Assembly: GCA_900491605.1 (NCBI GenBank)
Contig: UESW01003834.1
Span: forward strand, 1,058,688-1,122,687
Direction: 5' to 3'
Origin: Calamus simplicifolius
Lineage: Eukaryota > Streptophyta > Magnoliopsida > Arecales > Arecaceae
Length of the DNA: 64,000 bases
Below, in pieces: positions 48,501 to 61,116 of the stretch. The translations under genes were made by a program, and so were the position numbers. A model generated the notes under the pieces. The model was not told where the DNA came from. It did no database searches and saw only the letters and a list, made by a program, of their open reading frames with translations. The stretch's first letter is position 1; every line of letters starts with the position of its first letter.

Positions 48501-51500
48501 TCAACAAAATTCTTAATGGTTTTGACTGGCCACCCAGTTAAGTGTTTCCAAAGAGGAAAAGATTTCTGTTCCAAGGCTGCCTTTGGCTCAGAAAAGTTTG
48601 TGCTTGTGTCTGACCTGTTATTTATATTGTGAAGAACCGTCACAATTGAAATTCATTGGTATCAAAACGGTAGTAGGCTAGTTAGGTATCATAAAGGTCC
48701 AAAGCTGGGGAAGGATATTAATGTTAGGAAATCTGATCCAAAAAGTTGGTGGGAATTGATGAAGGCAGCACAGAGGATGACCCAAACCTCCCTAATAATG
48801 TTACCTAATACCTAAGATTGGTGACATGGTTTCAATGCTTTAATTTTACCATTATGTCGATGTTGCAATGTCACAGTAACCAACCTAGCAAAGTTAGGTT
48901 AATGGAACCTTCCAAAGATCTTATCATTACATCACCAGGAACACCTAACATGGTGAGGAAAGATGGAGGTTTGCCTTGTTCATTAATGTCAATGGCCTTC
49001 TCCTTCATCACTTTTAAATAATACTTGATTATGTTATTCACATAGCTTTTACTGGCTTTTACCGCCCATCAGAAAACGAACATGTTAAATATTTTAACAG
49101 GCCTTCTGATATGATTACTTCTTCTCTGTGTGCAATAGAGTCAATTGCCTTCTAATGGAGAATCCAGGTGGAACCCACAGGATGGAGAATGTGGTAGCTA
49201 TAGAAGGGTTGGAAAGTGTTTTTTTTTCCAAAGATGATCCAGAGGGAATGTTGGAAAAGATAAAAGTAAGATGGAATGTTAAGACTTTCAAAAGAGTCAT
49301 ATGCCTTCAACATCTAGACCATGTGTGACAAAGCAAAACTACTGGCCAGGTATGAGACTCCAAATTTGCTATTGACTAGTTAGAATATAGGATCGTACTT
49401 TTTGGTTGCGGCTTAGCTGTTTTGGCTTATTCATGGTTTGGCCTCAAGGACTAATGCATTAGATCTTCATTGGCAGAAGGCCTAAGTCTCATAGGGGTTA
49501 GGCCCAGATAACTCTTGACCTGTGTGATCATACCAAACCACAAAATATTTTACTAACGTCTCAGCCATCAAGAATGAACCACCTGAGAGGAGAAAACTGA
49601 ACTGTTCTAGACTACTGGCAATATCTTGGCGTAGACCACCTTCCTATGAACAGGCCTTAAGGCTTTATAGCATGATAGGAGCTGAAGATAATTGACTCCT
49701 TCGCACGTCAGCCATGGTTGCGAATTAATCCTAATATTGCAACCGTTGCCACAACAGTTTCAGATCAGTTCCATATAGTGATAATGAACACAAACCAAAC
49801 AATGTAAAAGTCATCCATATACATATTATGAAATCTGTAGGTGTCAAATGTATCATTATAAAGGCTGTCATTCAATCTTTTCACCATTTACAAAACAAAA
49901 TACTGTCTTAATAAATATAACAGAAATGCTAGTATCACTGATAGTATCATAATCTATAAACAGAGGTTTCATCAAATATTCATCAACTAAGACCTAAGCA
50001 GATGGTCCTTTGATATGTATAAGCAAGTAGTAATTCTAAGATGCATCTATTATTCAGAAACAGGGAAACTGTTACCATGAGATAAGGTGCCATGTGCAGA
50101 ATGTTACCTTCAAAATGGCGAAGCATTGTTGTAGATGCTTTCCTCTCCACTATATGCCATCCTCATTTGCTTTCTCCTCCTTTAATGTTTAGGGATAAAC
50201 AAACAGTTCAATAAACAAGCAGCTCAACACTTGCCAGCAAGATAAAAATAGATCGGTTTTTACCCTGAGACCAACCTGAGCTGCAGTTATATGAACTGTC
50301 TAAGAAGTGAAAGCAACTCAAGTTGGAGACCAGGCTACAAGAACATTTCCCTCCATCAGCTGTAAGTTTGTGATCACTTTTCTGTTCAAAATTTTCACTT
50401 GTCTAGCCAAACAGAGGGCTTGTGATGGCAGTCTGGACGATGATATTAATGAAACAAGCATCAGGAAAGTCAGGAAAGTATAGTTAAAATAAAATAGCAG
50501 CATAAAAGAGATTGGCCAATCTAACAGATTTCAATTTCTGTAGGTCTTTTAAATCCTACATTTAACAGATAAGATGTAACCAGAAGCCAGGACCCAATAA
50601 AGGAGGAATAAAGCATCATGATTATAACCTAATAAATTATCTATGCAGCTGGTCAATCCAATGTGAAGAAAATTACCATCCAGATCATCAAAACAATAAA
50701 CTAAGATAAAATGCCACCACTTGAAATTTTCTTTATGATGAAATCCATCTCATTTACTGTACTTATTCTTCAAATGAGACATGGAAGCGTCTAATTTTCA
50801 AAAAGTTTTAGTGCAGTCAGGCTTTTTGAAGGGGGGAAAAAGATGAAATTGAACCAACAACATTATTACTCTGCTGACCACAACTCTATTCTTTTCATGA
50901 GAAGCATGTAATATGCCCGTCATCGTCAAACACAGAAGACTAATTCTTTTTGAGCACCAAGCTACACAGAATGAAGCAGCACTTGAGAAATTGACCAATG
51001 AAATACTAACAGAATAAGCTTTTCGCAGGCAAAAAAGAAAAAAGAAAAAAGAAAAGAAACAATTTTTTTTTTAAAAAAAAAAACATTGACATTATTATGA
51101 GTACACTTCCATCTCTTCTCATTTTCTTTGGTATATAAGTTGTGCGAGAAACGTAATACATGAATTTGTTCAGCATATTGATCCCAGTTTGTGGTAACTG
51201 GTAAGACTCGCTATTATCTACATCTCCGTTCAAAATATCACTACCTTGTGCTGTCTGCTGATATTTTTGCCAGGCATATGCATGATAAGTTGTGCAACAC
51301 TCTGAAAGGATAAGATGAAGAAACATTTGGAAAACCTAATTTTTTAATATAGACATTCTAAAATTGCTCCATATCAATCATGAAAAGGATTCTTACAACT
51401 GAGCCAAATGTTCATATTGATCCCCATTGTCAGACCTTGCAATGAAAAAGGGAGGATGAATTAACACAACAAAACTCCACAACCTTGAAGGGAAAAGTGT

Positions 51501-52140
51501 TGCATCTGGTATCAATCTAAGAAAAATAATTTCAGTATCAAATGGTTAAATGGCTACTAACTTTAATTTGTTTGGTACGTTAGTAAGGAATGTAGTTTGT
51601 ATCTTCACTTCTTCAGCCAAGTGAAAGACTTGCTCTCAGATGTCCCACCTGTGTCGCAATCGGCATAGAGAACTCGCAGCCGTTTATCTATGAAGTTACT
51701 TAATGGTTGTTTATACCCCACAAGCTCTCCTGCAACTATCTAGTTTATATATGCCAAAAAATTTGTGTCAGTTCTCCACATAACTGATAAAAGAAGATGG
51801 AGTATCCTGAAGTTGGACACCATCCCAAACATACAGAGTTTCATTCATAAACAGTCAGGCTGTACCACAATAACCATGTAAAATGACTTTGTGTTTTCAC
51901 TTAGAGATCTCCAATCCCACTACATGGCTAACATTCTGGGCGCCAGGCATCCGAAATCACCTTAGCACTCACAGAAATAATTGAGAAACATATAAAAGTA
52001 ACTTCCTTTAATAACTGTTGAAACTTTCATCATGTTCTACCTTTCGCAACCATTTGGTTTATAGTTTTTATAACTTTTTTCAATTAAAATAAATACTGCA
52101 ATTTTTATACTTTCAATCGCTAACCATTTGATACTGTTTG
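45550..52140. other. Intergenic region; possible exons of an unidentified minus-strand gene near 50.3-51.3 kb
   Basis: No recognised gene. At about 51302-51254 on the minus strand, a good acceptor (TTATCCTTTCAG) precedes CCTTYHAYAWQKYQQTAQ, which ends at a GT. Another open stretch at 50450-50320 reads ALCLARQVKILNRKVITNLQ. These might be exons, but no family is recognised. Frames at 48251-49328 on the plus strand are also unrecognised. Confidence 0.3.
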
Positions 52141-53210
52141 TGATATGACTGATCCCAACGCCGTCAGGAAAGGTAACGGCAGTCATCGTCACTCCCTCAC
52201 CCCCGGCACCCCCTCGGGTCGGGGTAGGGTCATCATCCCTTAAACCCCGGGGCCCCCACCGGTCCCGGGGTACATCGTCATTCCCTCACCCCCGGCACCC
52301 CCTCGGGGTCGGGGGTAGGGTCATCATCCCTTAACCCCGGGCCCCCACCGGTCCGGGGTACATCGTCATTCCCTCACCCCCGGCACCCCCTCGGGGTCGG
52401 GGGTAGGGTCATCATCCCTTAACCCCGGGGCCCCCACCGGTCCCGGGGTACATCGTCATTCCCTCACCCCCGGCACCCCCTTGGGGTCGGGGGTAGGGTC
52501 ATCATCCCTTAACCCCGGGACCCCCACCGGTCCCGGGGTACATCGTCATTCCCTCACCCCAGGCAATAAAGCCCCATGAAATCGGGCCCTAGGCTCATCA
52601 TCCCTTAACCCCGGGGCTTTACCGGTTCATGTACCGTATTCTCTTCCCTGATCGTTGAGTGTTCTTCGTCATCATCCCTTAACCCCGGGGTGGGGGCCCC
52701 GGGGTACATCGTCATTCCCTCACCCCGGCACCCCTTGGGGTCGGGGATAGGGTCATCATCCCTTAACCCCGGGGCCCCCACCGGTCCCGGGTATATCGTC
52801 ATTCCTCACCCCCGGCACCCCCTTGGGGTCGGGGGTAGGGTCATCATCCCTTAACCCCGGGGCCCCCACCGGTCCCGGGGTACATCGTCATTCCCTCACC
52901 CCGGCATCCCCTCGGGGTCGGGGGTAGGTCATCATCCCTTAACCCCGGGGCCCCCACCGGTCCCGGGTACATCGTCATTCCCTTACCCTCGGCACCCCTC
53001 GGGGTCGGGGTAGGGTCATCATCCCTTAAACCCGGGGCCCCCACCGGTCCCGGGGTGTGTTATCATTCCCCATCTCTGATACCCCTTCGGGGTGGGTCAT
53101 CTGCAATCAACATGCGACAGTTGCCAAGAAACTCGGCAACCTTCAGGTTGCACGGTGCTCGCATGTAATTTTCAGTACATGACCATACCTTGCCGCAGCA
53201 TACCGTTCGG
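52141..53210 (+). repeat. Truncated LTR (LTR-A) of a Tat/Retand-type Ty3/gypsy element
   Basis: It starts TGATATGACTGATCCCAACG, exactly as the LTR at 53805. It follows that LTR through the 90-bp array and the downstream GCGACAGTTGCCAAGAAAC...CCGTTCGG segment, then breaks off at 53210. The last ~530 bp of the LTR (54959-55488 in the full copy) are missing. The 5-bp left flank is gtttg. Confidence 0.85.
52190..53062 (+). repeat. 90-bp tandem array in LTR-A
   Basis: About ten copies of a C/G-rich unit contain CCCTCACCCCCGGCACCCCC, GGTAGGGTCATCATCCCTTA and CCACCGGTCCCGGGGTACAT. One unit near 52,560-52,700 is strongly diverged. ORFs read from it on either strand are repeat artefacts. Confidence 0.95.
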
Positions 53211-53804
53211 AGGACCACTCGATGGGAGGAGAAGGAGAAGGAGGAGCCTGAGGCCTCACAGAAGGAGGATGGCCCTCAGAACCCTCCTCCGAGGTCCAAG
53301 AAGGTGAACTCATAATAAAGAGAATTAAGACGAAAAGGCTGACCTGGAAGACAAAGAAAAGCTGGGCACGAGCTCGCAGGCTGAAGGAACGCTGGGGACC
53401 AAAAGGAAGAAGATGATGGCGATGAAGCATCAGCCCGCCTCCTTTTGGCTAGATTTATCGAGTTTTCAAAATGTCCCGCCATGTCTCGTCAACCACGCGG
53501 CTCCCTGCTATACGTCGGTTCGCCTCGAGGATACCCCGGCGCGTGGTGCGGCCGCCCCCGGCCAGCGATGGGACCTTGCTGACGTTGCCGTAATGAGAGG
53601 AAATGATGATACGCCTTTCGCGCAGACTCCGAAGAGCTCGTCTTCATTTTCGAGGGCGATCATGGCTGGCGCGGTGTACGGGGGGCCGTCTCCTTACATT
53701 CCCCACACTGTCCGCATAGAACTCAAGGGCAGGGATCAGCCACGTGGAGAACGCCCTTGAGCCTCAGCGGTGGGACCCGCTTCGCCCAGGGGCGAGGGGG
53801 CATC
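53211..53804 (+). mobile_element. 3' internal remnant of the Tat element, including the start of an antisense ORF and a polypurine tract
   Basis: On the minus strand a frame starts MSSPSWTSEEGSEGHPPSVR at 53313 and runs into the LTR break, consistent with the first exon of the Tat antisense ORF. Just before LTR-B lies AGGGGCGAGGGGG (53788-53800), in the expected place for the polypurine tract. Together these mark the segment as the 3' end of an internal region that belongs with LTR-B as its 3' LTR. Confidence 0.65.
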
Positions 53805-53859
53805 TGATATGACTGATCCCAACGCCGTCAGGAAAGGTAACGGCAGTCATCGTCACTCC

Positions 53860-54803
53860 CTCACCCCCGGCACCCCCTCGGGGTCGGGGGTAGGGTCATC
53901 ATCCCTTAACCCGGGGCCCCCCACCGGTCCGGGGTACATCGTCATTCCCTCACCCCGGCAACCCCCTCGGGGTCGGGGGTAGGGTCATCATCCCTTAACC
54001 CCGGAGCCCCCACCGGTCCCGGGTACATCGTCATTCCCTCACCCCCGGCACCCCCTTGGGGTCGGGGTAGGGTCATCATCCTTAACCCCGGGCCTCCACG
54101 GTCCCGGGGTACATCTCATTCCCACCCCCGCACCNGTCATCATCCCTTAACCCCGGGGCCCCCACCGGTCCCGGGGTACATCGTCATTTCCCTCACCCCG
54201 GCACCCCCTCGGGGTCGGGGGTAGGGTCATCATCCCTTAACCCCGGGGCCCCCACCGGTCCCGGGGTACATCGTCATTTCCCTCACCCCCCGGCACCCCC
54301 TCGGGGTCGGGGGGGGTCAGGGTCATCCCTTAACCCCGGGGCCCCACCGGTCCCGGGGTCATGTCATTTCCCCACCCTCCGGCACCCCCTCGGGGTCGGG
54401 GGTGGGGGTCATCACTTCACCCCGGGGCCCCCACCGGTCCCGGGGTACATCGTCATTTCCCTCACCCCCGGCACCCCCTCGGGGTCGGGGTAGGGTCATC
54501 ATTCTTAACCCCGGGGCCCCCACCGGTCCCGGGGTACATCGTCATCCCCTCACCCCCGGCACCCCCTCGGGGTCGGGGGTAGGGTCATCATCCCTTAACC
54601 CCGGGCCCCCACCGGTCCCGGGGTACATCGTCATTTCCCTCACCCCCGGCACCCCCTCGGGGTCGGGGGTAGGGTCATCATCCTTAACCCCGGGGCCCCC
54701 ACCGGTCCCGGGGTACATCGTCATTTCCCTCACCCCCGGCACCCCCTCGGGGTCGGGGGTAGGGTCATCATCCCTTAACCCCGGGGCCCCCACGGTCCCG
54801 GGG
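53860..54803 (+). repeat. 90-bp tandem array in LTR-B
   Basis: Same unit as in LTR-A, about ten copies, with length noise in the C and G runs. The n at 54135 sits in a unit shortened to CACCnGTCATC, so the copy number here may be collapsed. Confidence 0.95.
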
Positions 54804-55236
54804 TGTGTTATCATCCCCCATCTCCGTACCCCTTCGGGGTGGGGTCATCTGCGACCAACATGCGACAGTTGCCAAGAAACGCGGCAACCTTCAGGTTGCA
54901 CGGTGCTCTCATGTAATTTTCGGTACATGACCATACCTTGCCGCAGCATGCCGTTCGGTACTTCCGTGATTGTGCCCTGTTACGGAGGGCCATGCCTCAT
55001 AACGAGGTTTGGCGCGTTGCATGCCCCTGTGTATGACCATATCTTGCTACGGCGTACGGCATGCTACTACTTGCAGCTGTACTCCGTCCCATCAGCCGGC
55101 GGCGCGCACTGCATACCTTCGCGACCGCCGGACACGTGTGATATCACATCAACAGGAGGTACGAGGGACGTCTCCGGCACCGTAGCTGCGGTACGAAAGT
55201 AATCTCCCCTAGACGAAAGGTGGGCGTGAGGACAAT

Positions 55237-55243
55237 TATAAAG
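55237..55243 (+). promoter_or_regulatory. TATA box of LTR-B
   Basis: TATAAAG lies about 250 bp before the LTR end, the usual place for the retrotransposon promoter. Confidence 0.55.
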
Positions 55244-55490
55244 GAAGGGAATGCGCGGTAAGTGGATCCGAACTCTGGTTTTTCTGAGCTTTCTTCCTCC
55301 CAGCAAAAACCCTAACCGCCTCAGCTCCTCTTCGCTGGAGCGGTTCTTTGTCTGAACCCAAGCCACTAACTTGATCGTCGGAGGGTCCCCACCGGAGCAC
55401 CGGTCCCCGGGGACTTTTCTTGCAGGATTTCCCGGAGCGAGACGTCTGTTTTCCCCGACGTTCGAAGGAAAGTGACTTGGCGTCATCAGA

Positions 55491-55508
55491 TTGGCGCGCC
55501 AGGAAGGG
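55491..55508 (+). other. Primer-binding site
   Basis: TTGGCGCGCCAGGAAGGG lies two bases after the LTR end. PBS sequences of the TTGGCGCGCCAGG type are common in plant Tat/Retand retrotransposons. The priming tRNA was not determined. Confidence 0.7.
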
Positions 55509-55561
55509 GGGTGCAAGAAAGACATCGAACCAGCTGCCTTCTTCTTCAAGACTCTGAAGCT

Positions 55562-57235
55562 ATGGTGACTACTCGAACGAAGGGAGCTTCAGCCGGTCGC
55601 GCTGGGGGCAGCGCTGCGGGGCTGGTCCACCCGCGGAGGCCCCCCCGGCTCTCCCATCCATCTATCCAGAGCCTCCGAATCTCCAGGGGCAGGGCCTTCT
55701 GCTCCGCAGAATGACGCCCCTGCGTCTGCTCCACAGCCACTTCAAGAAGATCGATTCGCTGCCCTGGCCACCCAGGTCCAGTCGCTGGCGGCGGTGGTCA
55801 AAGCATGCAGCAGCAGCAGCAAGCGGCCTTGCAGCAACCGGAGCCGAACCCGTCCGTCCCTGGAGTGATGCAGCCTAGCCAGCACTCCTCCCGCCGGAGG
55901 TCGCCCGTTCCTGCAGAGCATCACCGCCGATCCCCGGCCAAGCCGCATCCCCGCGAGGCGTCCAAAAGGCCCCGGTCTCCCTCTCGCCACGCCAGCGTCT
56001 CTCCTAAGCGGCGGCACGGAAAGGAGGCGGAGCGCACGCGCCGGCATCGCCGCCCCCGCTCTTCTTCTGAGTCTTCGGGGGAGGGCTCCTTTGATGGCCG
56101 GATGCCTCGTCGAGCTGAGCGTCGACTCGAGGAGTGCAACCAGAAGCTGGAGGAGCTCAGCCGTCGATCACTCACCTGCCGGAGACTGATTATGACAGTC
56201 GGCCTCCTCTGTCTCGCCGCATCATGGAAGAGCCCATCTCTACCAGGTTCCGCCTTCCTCAGCTGGACCCTTACGACGGGACCACGGACCCCCTAGACCA
56301 TCTGGAGAGCTATAAGGTACTCATGCAAGTTCAGGGGGCCACTGACTCGCTCATGTGTGTTGCTTTCCCGGCTACCCTGAAAAAAGCTGCCCGGGCCTGG
56401 TATTCACGTCTGCCGCCACGAAGCATCGACTCCTTTCCGCCAGTTGGAGAGGGCTTTTCTGGCCCACTTTGACGCCTGCCGGAAGATCCCGAGGGTGGCA
56501 GACAGCCTGTTTGCCGTGCAGCAGAAGAATGGCGAGTCTCTGCGGGACTATGTCGCCCGGTTCAAGGAGGCCGCCTTGGAAGTCTATAACCTGGAGGACT
56601 CGGTGGCAACTTGGCTCTGAAGCGGGGGCTTCGCCCTTCCCGCTTCGCATACTCTCTGGACAAAAAGCCGCCGGGTTCCTACTCCGAACTTCTGATCCGC
56701 GCCCAGAAGTACATCCGGGCGGACGAAGCTGACTTTTCCCGGCGTGAGGCCGGCGGGAGTATACCCCGGAAGCCAACCCAGCCAGAACCTGCGAAGCCCG
56801 CCCCAGGAGGCCCGAGCCTCCTCGCCGACCAGACAACCGTCCTCGACCTCCTGCACCGAGAGACGGGCCTTACACTCCGTTGCTTGCTCCAATATCCCAG
56901 ATCCTGCTCGAGATCGAAGGGGAGCCCTATCTGCAACGCCCTCCTCCCATCAACCCGAAGATTCCCGGAACAAAAATCTCTACTGCCGCTACCACCGGGA
57001 CCATGGCCACAACACCGACGACTGCCGACAGCTGAAGAAGGCCATTGAAGACCTCATTCAACAAGGCCACCTGAGGAAGTTCGTCCAAAGGAACAACCCA
57101 GGAGCTCCTGGCCCGTCAGCGCCTGCACCGCCGATGATTGATAACACCCCGACGGAGAAGACAGTAGCGATGATTTCCTGGGGGGCAGGAGGCCCGTCGA
57201 AGAGACCAAGGGGGAGGGAGGAGTGGAGGCTGTAA
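55562..57235 (+). pseudogene. gag of the Tat element, frameshifted
   Basis: It starts MVTTRTKGASAGRAGGSAAG at 55562. Frame changes lead to a Gln-rich then Arg/Ser-rich segment (55805-56160), the capsid with FRLPQLDPYDGTTDPLDHLE (56245-56310), LKKAARAWYSRLPP and QQKNGESLRDYVARFKEAAL (56520-56580), then a zinc knuckle CRYHRDHGHNTDDC (about 56980-57020) followed by QLKKAIEDLIQQGHLRKFVQ. At least three frame changes are needed. Gag packages the RNA in virus-like particles. Confidence 0.8.
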
Positions 57236-60200
57236 TTCCTTTTTTCGAAGAGGACTTAGAGGGGGTTGTAAATAAAGATGATGATAGCGTCGTCGTATCC
57301 ATGACGATTGCTAAGCACCCTGTAAAACGAATCCTGGTCGACAGTGGAAGTTCAGTAGATGTTTTGAACTACGATGCCTTTGTTCGCATGAACCTGTCGC
57401 ATGATCTACTTCGGCCTGTCGTCACGCCTTTGATGGGATTCACGGGGGATTCTGTGAGGGTCGAGGGGGAAATTACTCTTCCCGTGACAGCTGGAACGGC
57501 TCCGTGCCAGAGCACTGTCCTTATAAAATTCTTGGTAGTCCGTGTGCCCCTGGCGTACAACGCGATTCTTGGGAGGCCCGGGCTCAACCTCTTGGATGCC
57601 GTCATTTCCACCAAGCGGCTCCTGGTGAGGTTCCCAACCACCAGCGGGATCGGCGAGATGCGAGGAGAGCAGGACCTGCCGGCGCCATGCTATCACTTGG
57701 CCCCCAGTCCCCAGGGGGCAGCGCTTGCACCGCCATCTGCATCGACATCAGAGACCCTTGACCCACGGGACTTGGAGAGGAGGGGGGAACCGGCCGAGCG
57801 GCTGCTCACTTTCCCCCTCGGGGAGGACCCCGCGCAGACGGTTCGAGTTGGAGCCTCACTTCCGGACGAAGCCCGTGACCGGCTCCTCACCTTTCTGCGG
57901 GCCAACGCCGACGTCTTCGCGTGGTCAGCATCCGACATGCCCGGGATCCCGGAGGAGGTGATTACACATCAGCTCAACATCCGACCGGAGTGCCGGCCCA
58001 TCAGGCAGAAGAAAAGGAGTTTTGCCCCGGACCGGCAGAGGGCTGTTGACGAGGAGGTGCGGAAGCTGTTGGCGGCTGGCCACATCCGCGAGGTGCGCTA
58101 CCCCGACTGGTTGGCGAATGTCGTGATGGTTCGGAAGGCCAGTGGAAGCTGGAGAATGTGCGTGGATTTCACCGACCTCAATAAGGCGTCCCAAGGACAG
58201 CTTCCCGCTCCCCCGAATCGACCAGCTGGTAGACGCCACCTCCGGGCACGGGACGCTCAGTTTCATGGATGCGTTCTCGGGGTACAATCAAATCAAGATG
58301 AGCCAGCGGATGAAGAAGCAACCTCTTTGTCACGGAGAAGGGGATCTACTGTTACAGGGTGATGCCCTTTGGACTGAAAAACGCCGGGGCCACTTACCAA
58401 AGATTAATGAACAAGGTTTTTGAGGATCAGCTGGGGCGCAACATGGAGGTATATGTGGATGACATGCTGACCAAAAGCACCAGCGGAAGACCATGTGGTG
58501 GACCTCGAGGAGACTTTCAGCAATCTGCGCCGGTACCGGATGAAGCTCAACCCCCACAAATGCGCCTTCGGAGTAGCGGCTGGCAAGTTCCTGGGTTTCA
58601 TGGTGACCCAGCGCGGGATCGAGGCCAACCCCGACAAGATCAGAGCCATCCTGGAGATGCGGCCCCCGGTCAGCAAGAAGGAGGTGCAGCGCCTGACGGG
58701 AGGGTGGCGGCCTTGAGTCGTTTCATGTCAAGGTCGGCGGAGAGGTGCCTGCCCTTCTTCAAGGCGCTGCGCAAGATTAACGGCTTCGAGTGGACGAAAG
58801 AGTGTCAGGGCTCCTTTGAAGAATTGAAGCAGTTTCTCTCCACTCCGCCGCTGCTGTCCAAGCCTGAAAATGGAGAGGAGCTCTTTCTATATCTGGCCGC
58901 TTCCCCGGAGGCCGTTAGCTCGTGCTTGTGCGCATGGATACCGACGGAGCTCAGAAGCCAATCTATTACACCAGCAAGGTACTCCATGACGCTGAGACCA
59001 GGTATTCAAAAACCGAGAAGATTATCTTCGCCCTGGTGGTCTCTACTCAGCGCCTTCGGCCTTACTTTCAAGCTCATCCCATCGTGGTGCTTACGGACCA
59101 GCCCCTGCGAGCTATCCTGTCTCGCCCCGACACCTCCGGCCGGCTGGCTAAATGGGCCATCAAGCTAAGCGAGTTCGACCTGTCCATCCGGCCAAGATCA
59201 GCCATGAAGTCCCAGGTGTTGGCGGATTTCCTAGTCGAGTGCTCCTGGACCGAGAAGGACGTGGAGGAGGCGCAACCGGAGGAGTTTGTGGACCCCCCCT
59301 CATCTGGGGAGGTGGGAGACTGGATCCTGCATGTAGACGGAGCGGCAAACTCTCAAGGGAGTGGAGCCGGACTCATTCTCGCAAGCCCGGAGGGAGACGT
59401 GGTGGAGTACGCTCTCAGATTCCAGTTCCCGGCGACCAATAATCAGGCGGAGTACGAAGCCCTGCTGGCGGGGATGAGGCTAGCTAAGGAGCTGGGCGCG
59501 GGCGCTTGAGGGCCTTCACGGACTCTCAGCTCATTTCTGGACAAGTCGCCGGGGAGTACGAGGCTAGGGACCCCACCATGTCCCGCTACTTGAGCAAGGT
59601 GCGGTCCCAGGCGTCTCATTTTTCTTACTTTCGTGTCAGCTATATCCCCAGGGCGGAGAATGCCAGGGCTGACGCGCTGTCCCGTTTGGCCACTTCGGTC
59701 GACGGGACGTTGGGGAGAACATACGTGGAGCATCTACAAGTCCCAAGCATTGAGGCCGCGGATGAAGCATTACCAGTGGAGCCGGAGCCCTCCTGGATGG
59801 ATGCCTACATCCGATACTTGACCGACGGTACTCTCCCAGGGGACCCGCGGAGGCCAAGCTGCTCAGGCGAAGGGCCCCGAGATTCTTGATGATGGACGGG
59901 AAGCTTTATCGAAGATCATTCTCATATCCGGTCCTTAGGTGTGTGGGGCCAACAGAATCGGATTATATCCTTAGGGAGATCCACGAAGGTGTATGCGGGA
60001 GTCACCTGGGGGGCAGAGCCCTAGCATACAAGGCCCTGCGCCAAGGGTACTTTTGGTTGACAATGAAGGAGGATGCGGCCGAGCTTGTCAAGAAGTGTGA
60101 TAGCTGCCAACGTCATGCCAATATCCAGCGACAGCCGACGTCTCACCTGACTCCTCTGGTGGCACCTTGGCCCTTTCGCCCAGTGGGGCATGGATATCTT

Positions 60201-61010
60201 AGGTCCATTTCCCCCGGCCTCCGGGCAGCGGAAGTTTCTCTTGGTGGCGGTGGATCACTTCACCAAGTGGGTTGAAGCTGAGGCTCTGGCCAAGATTACC
60301 GAGAGTAAAGTGAGATCTTTCTTCTGGAAGTCAATCATATGTCGGTTTGGACTGCCACGCACTCTAGTCACTGATAATGGCCGGCAGTTTGACAATGCAC
60401 CTTTCCGGGAGTTCTGTTCCGAGCTGGGTATCTGTCAAAGGTTCACCTCCGTCGGGCATCCTCAAACCAACGGGGCAGCTGAAGTGACTAACCGGATCAT
60501 CCTCCAGGGACTAAAGTCTCGACTGGATGGCTGCAAGGGACGATGGGTAGAGGAGCTCCCAACGTGCTATGGGCCTATCATACAACGCCTCGAGCCCCCA
60601 CTGGCGAAACGCCGTTCAGCTTGGTCTTTGGCTCTGAGGCTGTCATTCCTGTGGAGATCGGCGCACCCAGCCCCGGGTGGAGGCTTATAGTGAAGAAGGT
60701 AACCCTGACCAACTGCGAGCCAACCTCGACCTGGTGGAGGAAGTGCGAGACGGGCGCGGCTTCGAATGGCAGCCTATCGGCAACGGGCCGCGAAATACTA
60801 CAACGCTCGCGTGCGCCCCCGGACGTTCCTACCAGGAGATCTAGTCCTTCGACGGGCGAAGTCTCAAAGCCAACTGAAGGAGGCAAGCTAGCCCCTAACT
60901 GGGAGGGACCTTACCGATCACCGAGACGCTGCACCACGGAGCTTATAAAATTGAAGAACTTGACGGGACACCACTTCCTAGGACGTGGAATGCGGATAAC
61001 CTCCGCCGGT
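57223..61010 (+). pseudogene. pol of the Tat element: protease, RT, RNase H, aRNase H, integrase; frameshifted
   Basis: Protease: VKRILVDSGSSVDVLNYDAF (57330-57380), with the catalytic D-S-G. RT: LNIRPECRPIRQKKRSFAPD, then WRMCVDFTDLNKAS (58150-58190), FPLPRIDQLVDATSGHGTLS, MPFGLKNAGATYQRLMNKVF, catalytic YVDD (58452). RNase H: KPIYYTSKVLHDAETRYSKT (58960-59010). Second RNase H: LHVDGAANSQGSGAGLILAS (59328-59385), NNQAEYEALLAGM, FTDSQLISGQV and ENARADALSRLA. Integrase: HHCC finger (IHEGVCGSHLGGR, CDSCQRH) and a D-D-E core (VAVDHFTKWVEAEAL, VTDNGRQF, NGAAEVTNRI). Frame changes occur near 58190, 58330, 58480, 58680, 58915, 59505, 59880, 60185 and 60560. No chromodomain is seen. Confidence 0.88.
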
Positions 61011-61116
61011 ATTATCAGTAATGTATCCCTCCTTCATATTAAACATCATCTCCGTGTTTGTTTGGGTTTCACCCCTTATTCAATGCTAATTCAATTCTAG
61101 TTATCTGAATCTTCTC

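Larger units (their letters stand above)
53805..55488 (+). repeat. Full LTR (LTR-B) of the Tat/Retand-type element
   Basis: The 1684-bp LTR has ends TGATATGAC...GGCGTCATCA, an imperfect inverted terminal pair. It contains a 90-bp tandem array, a TATA box (TATAAAG at 55237) and a downstream leader. A PBS follows directly at 55491. It acts both as 3' LTR of the left remnant and as 5' LTR of the long internal region to its right. One ambiguous base (n) is at 54135. Confidence 0.85.

Noticed and set aside
54402..55202. 266-codon Pro/Gly-rich ORF
   Set aside because: It reads through the 90-bp LTR array; the repeat and LTR explain it fully.
55805..56160. Arg/Ser-rich protein resembling a splicing factor
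   Set aside because: It is the basic N-terminal part of the Tat gag, continuous with capsid and zinc-knuckle sequence.
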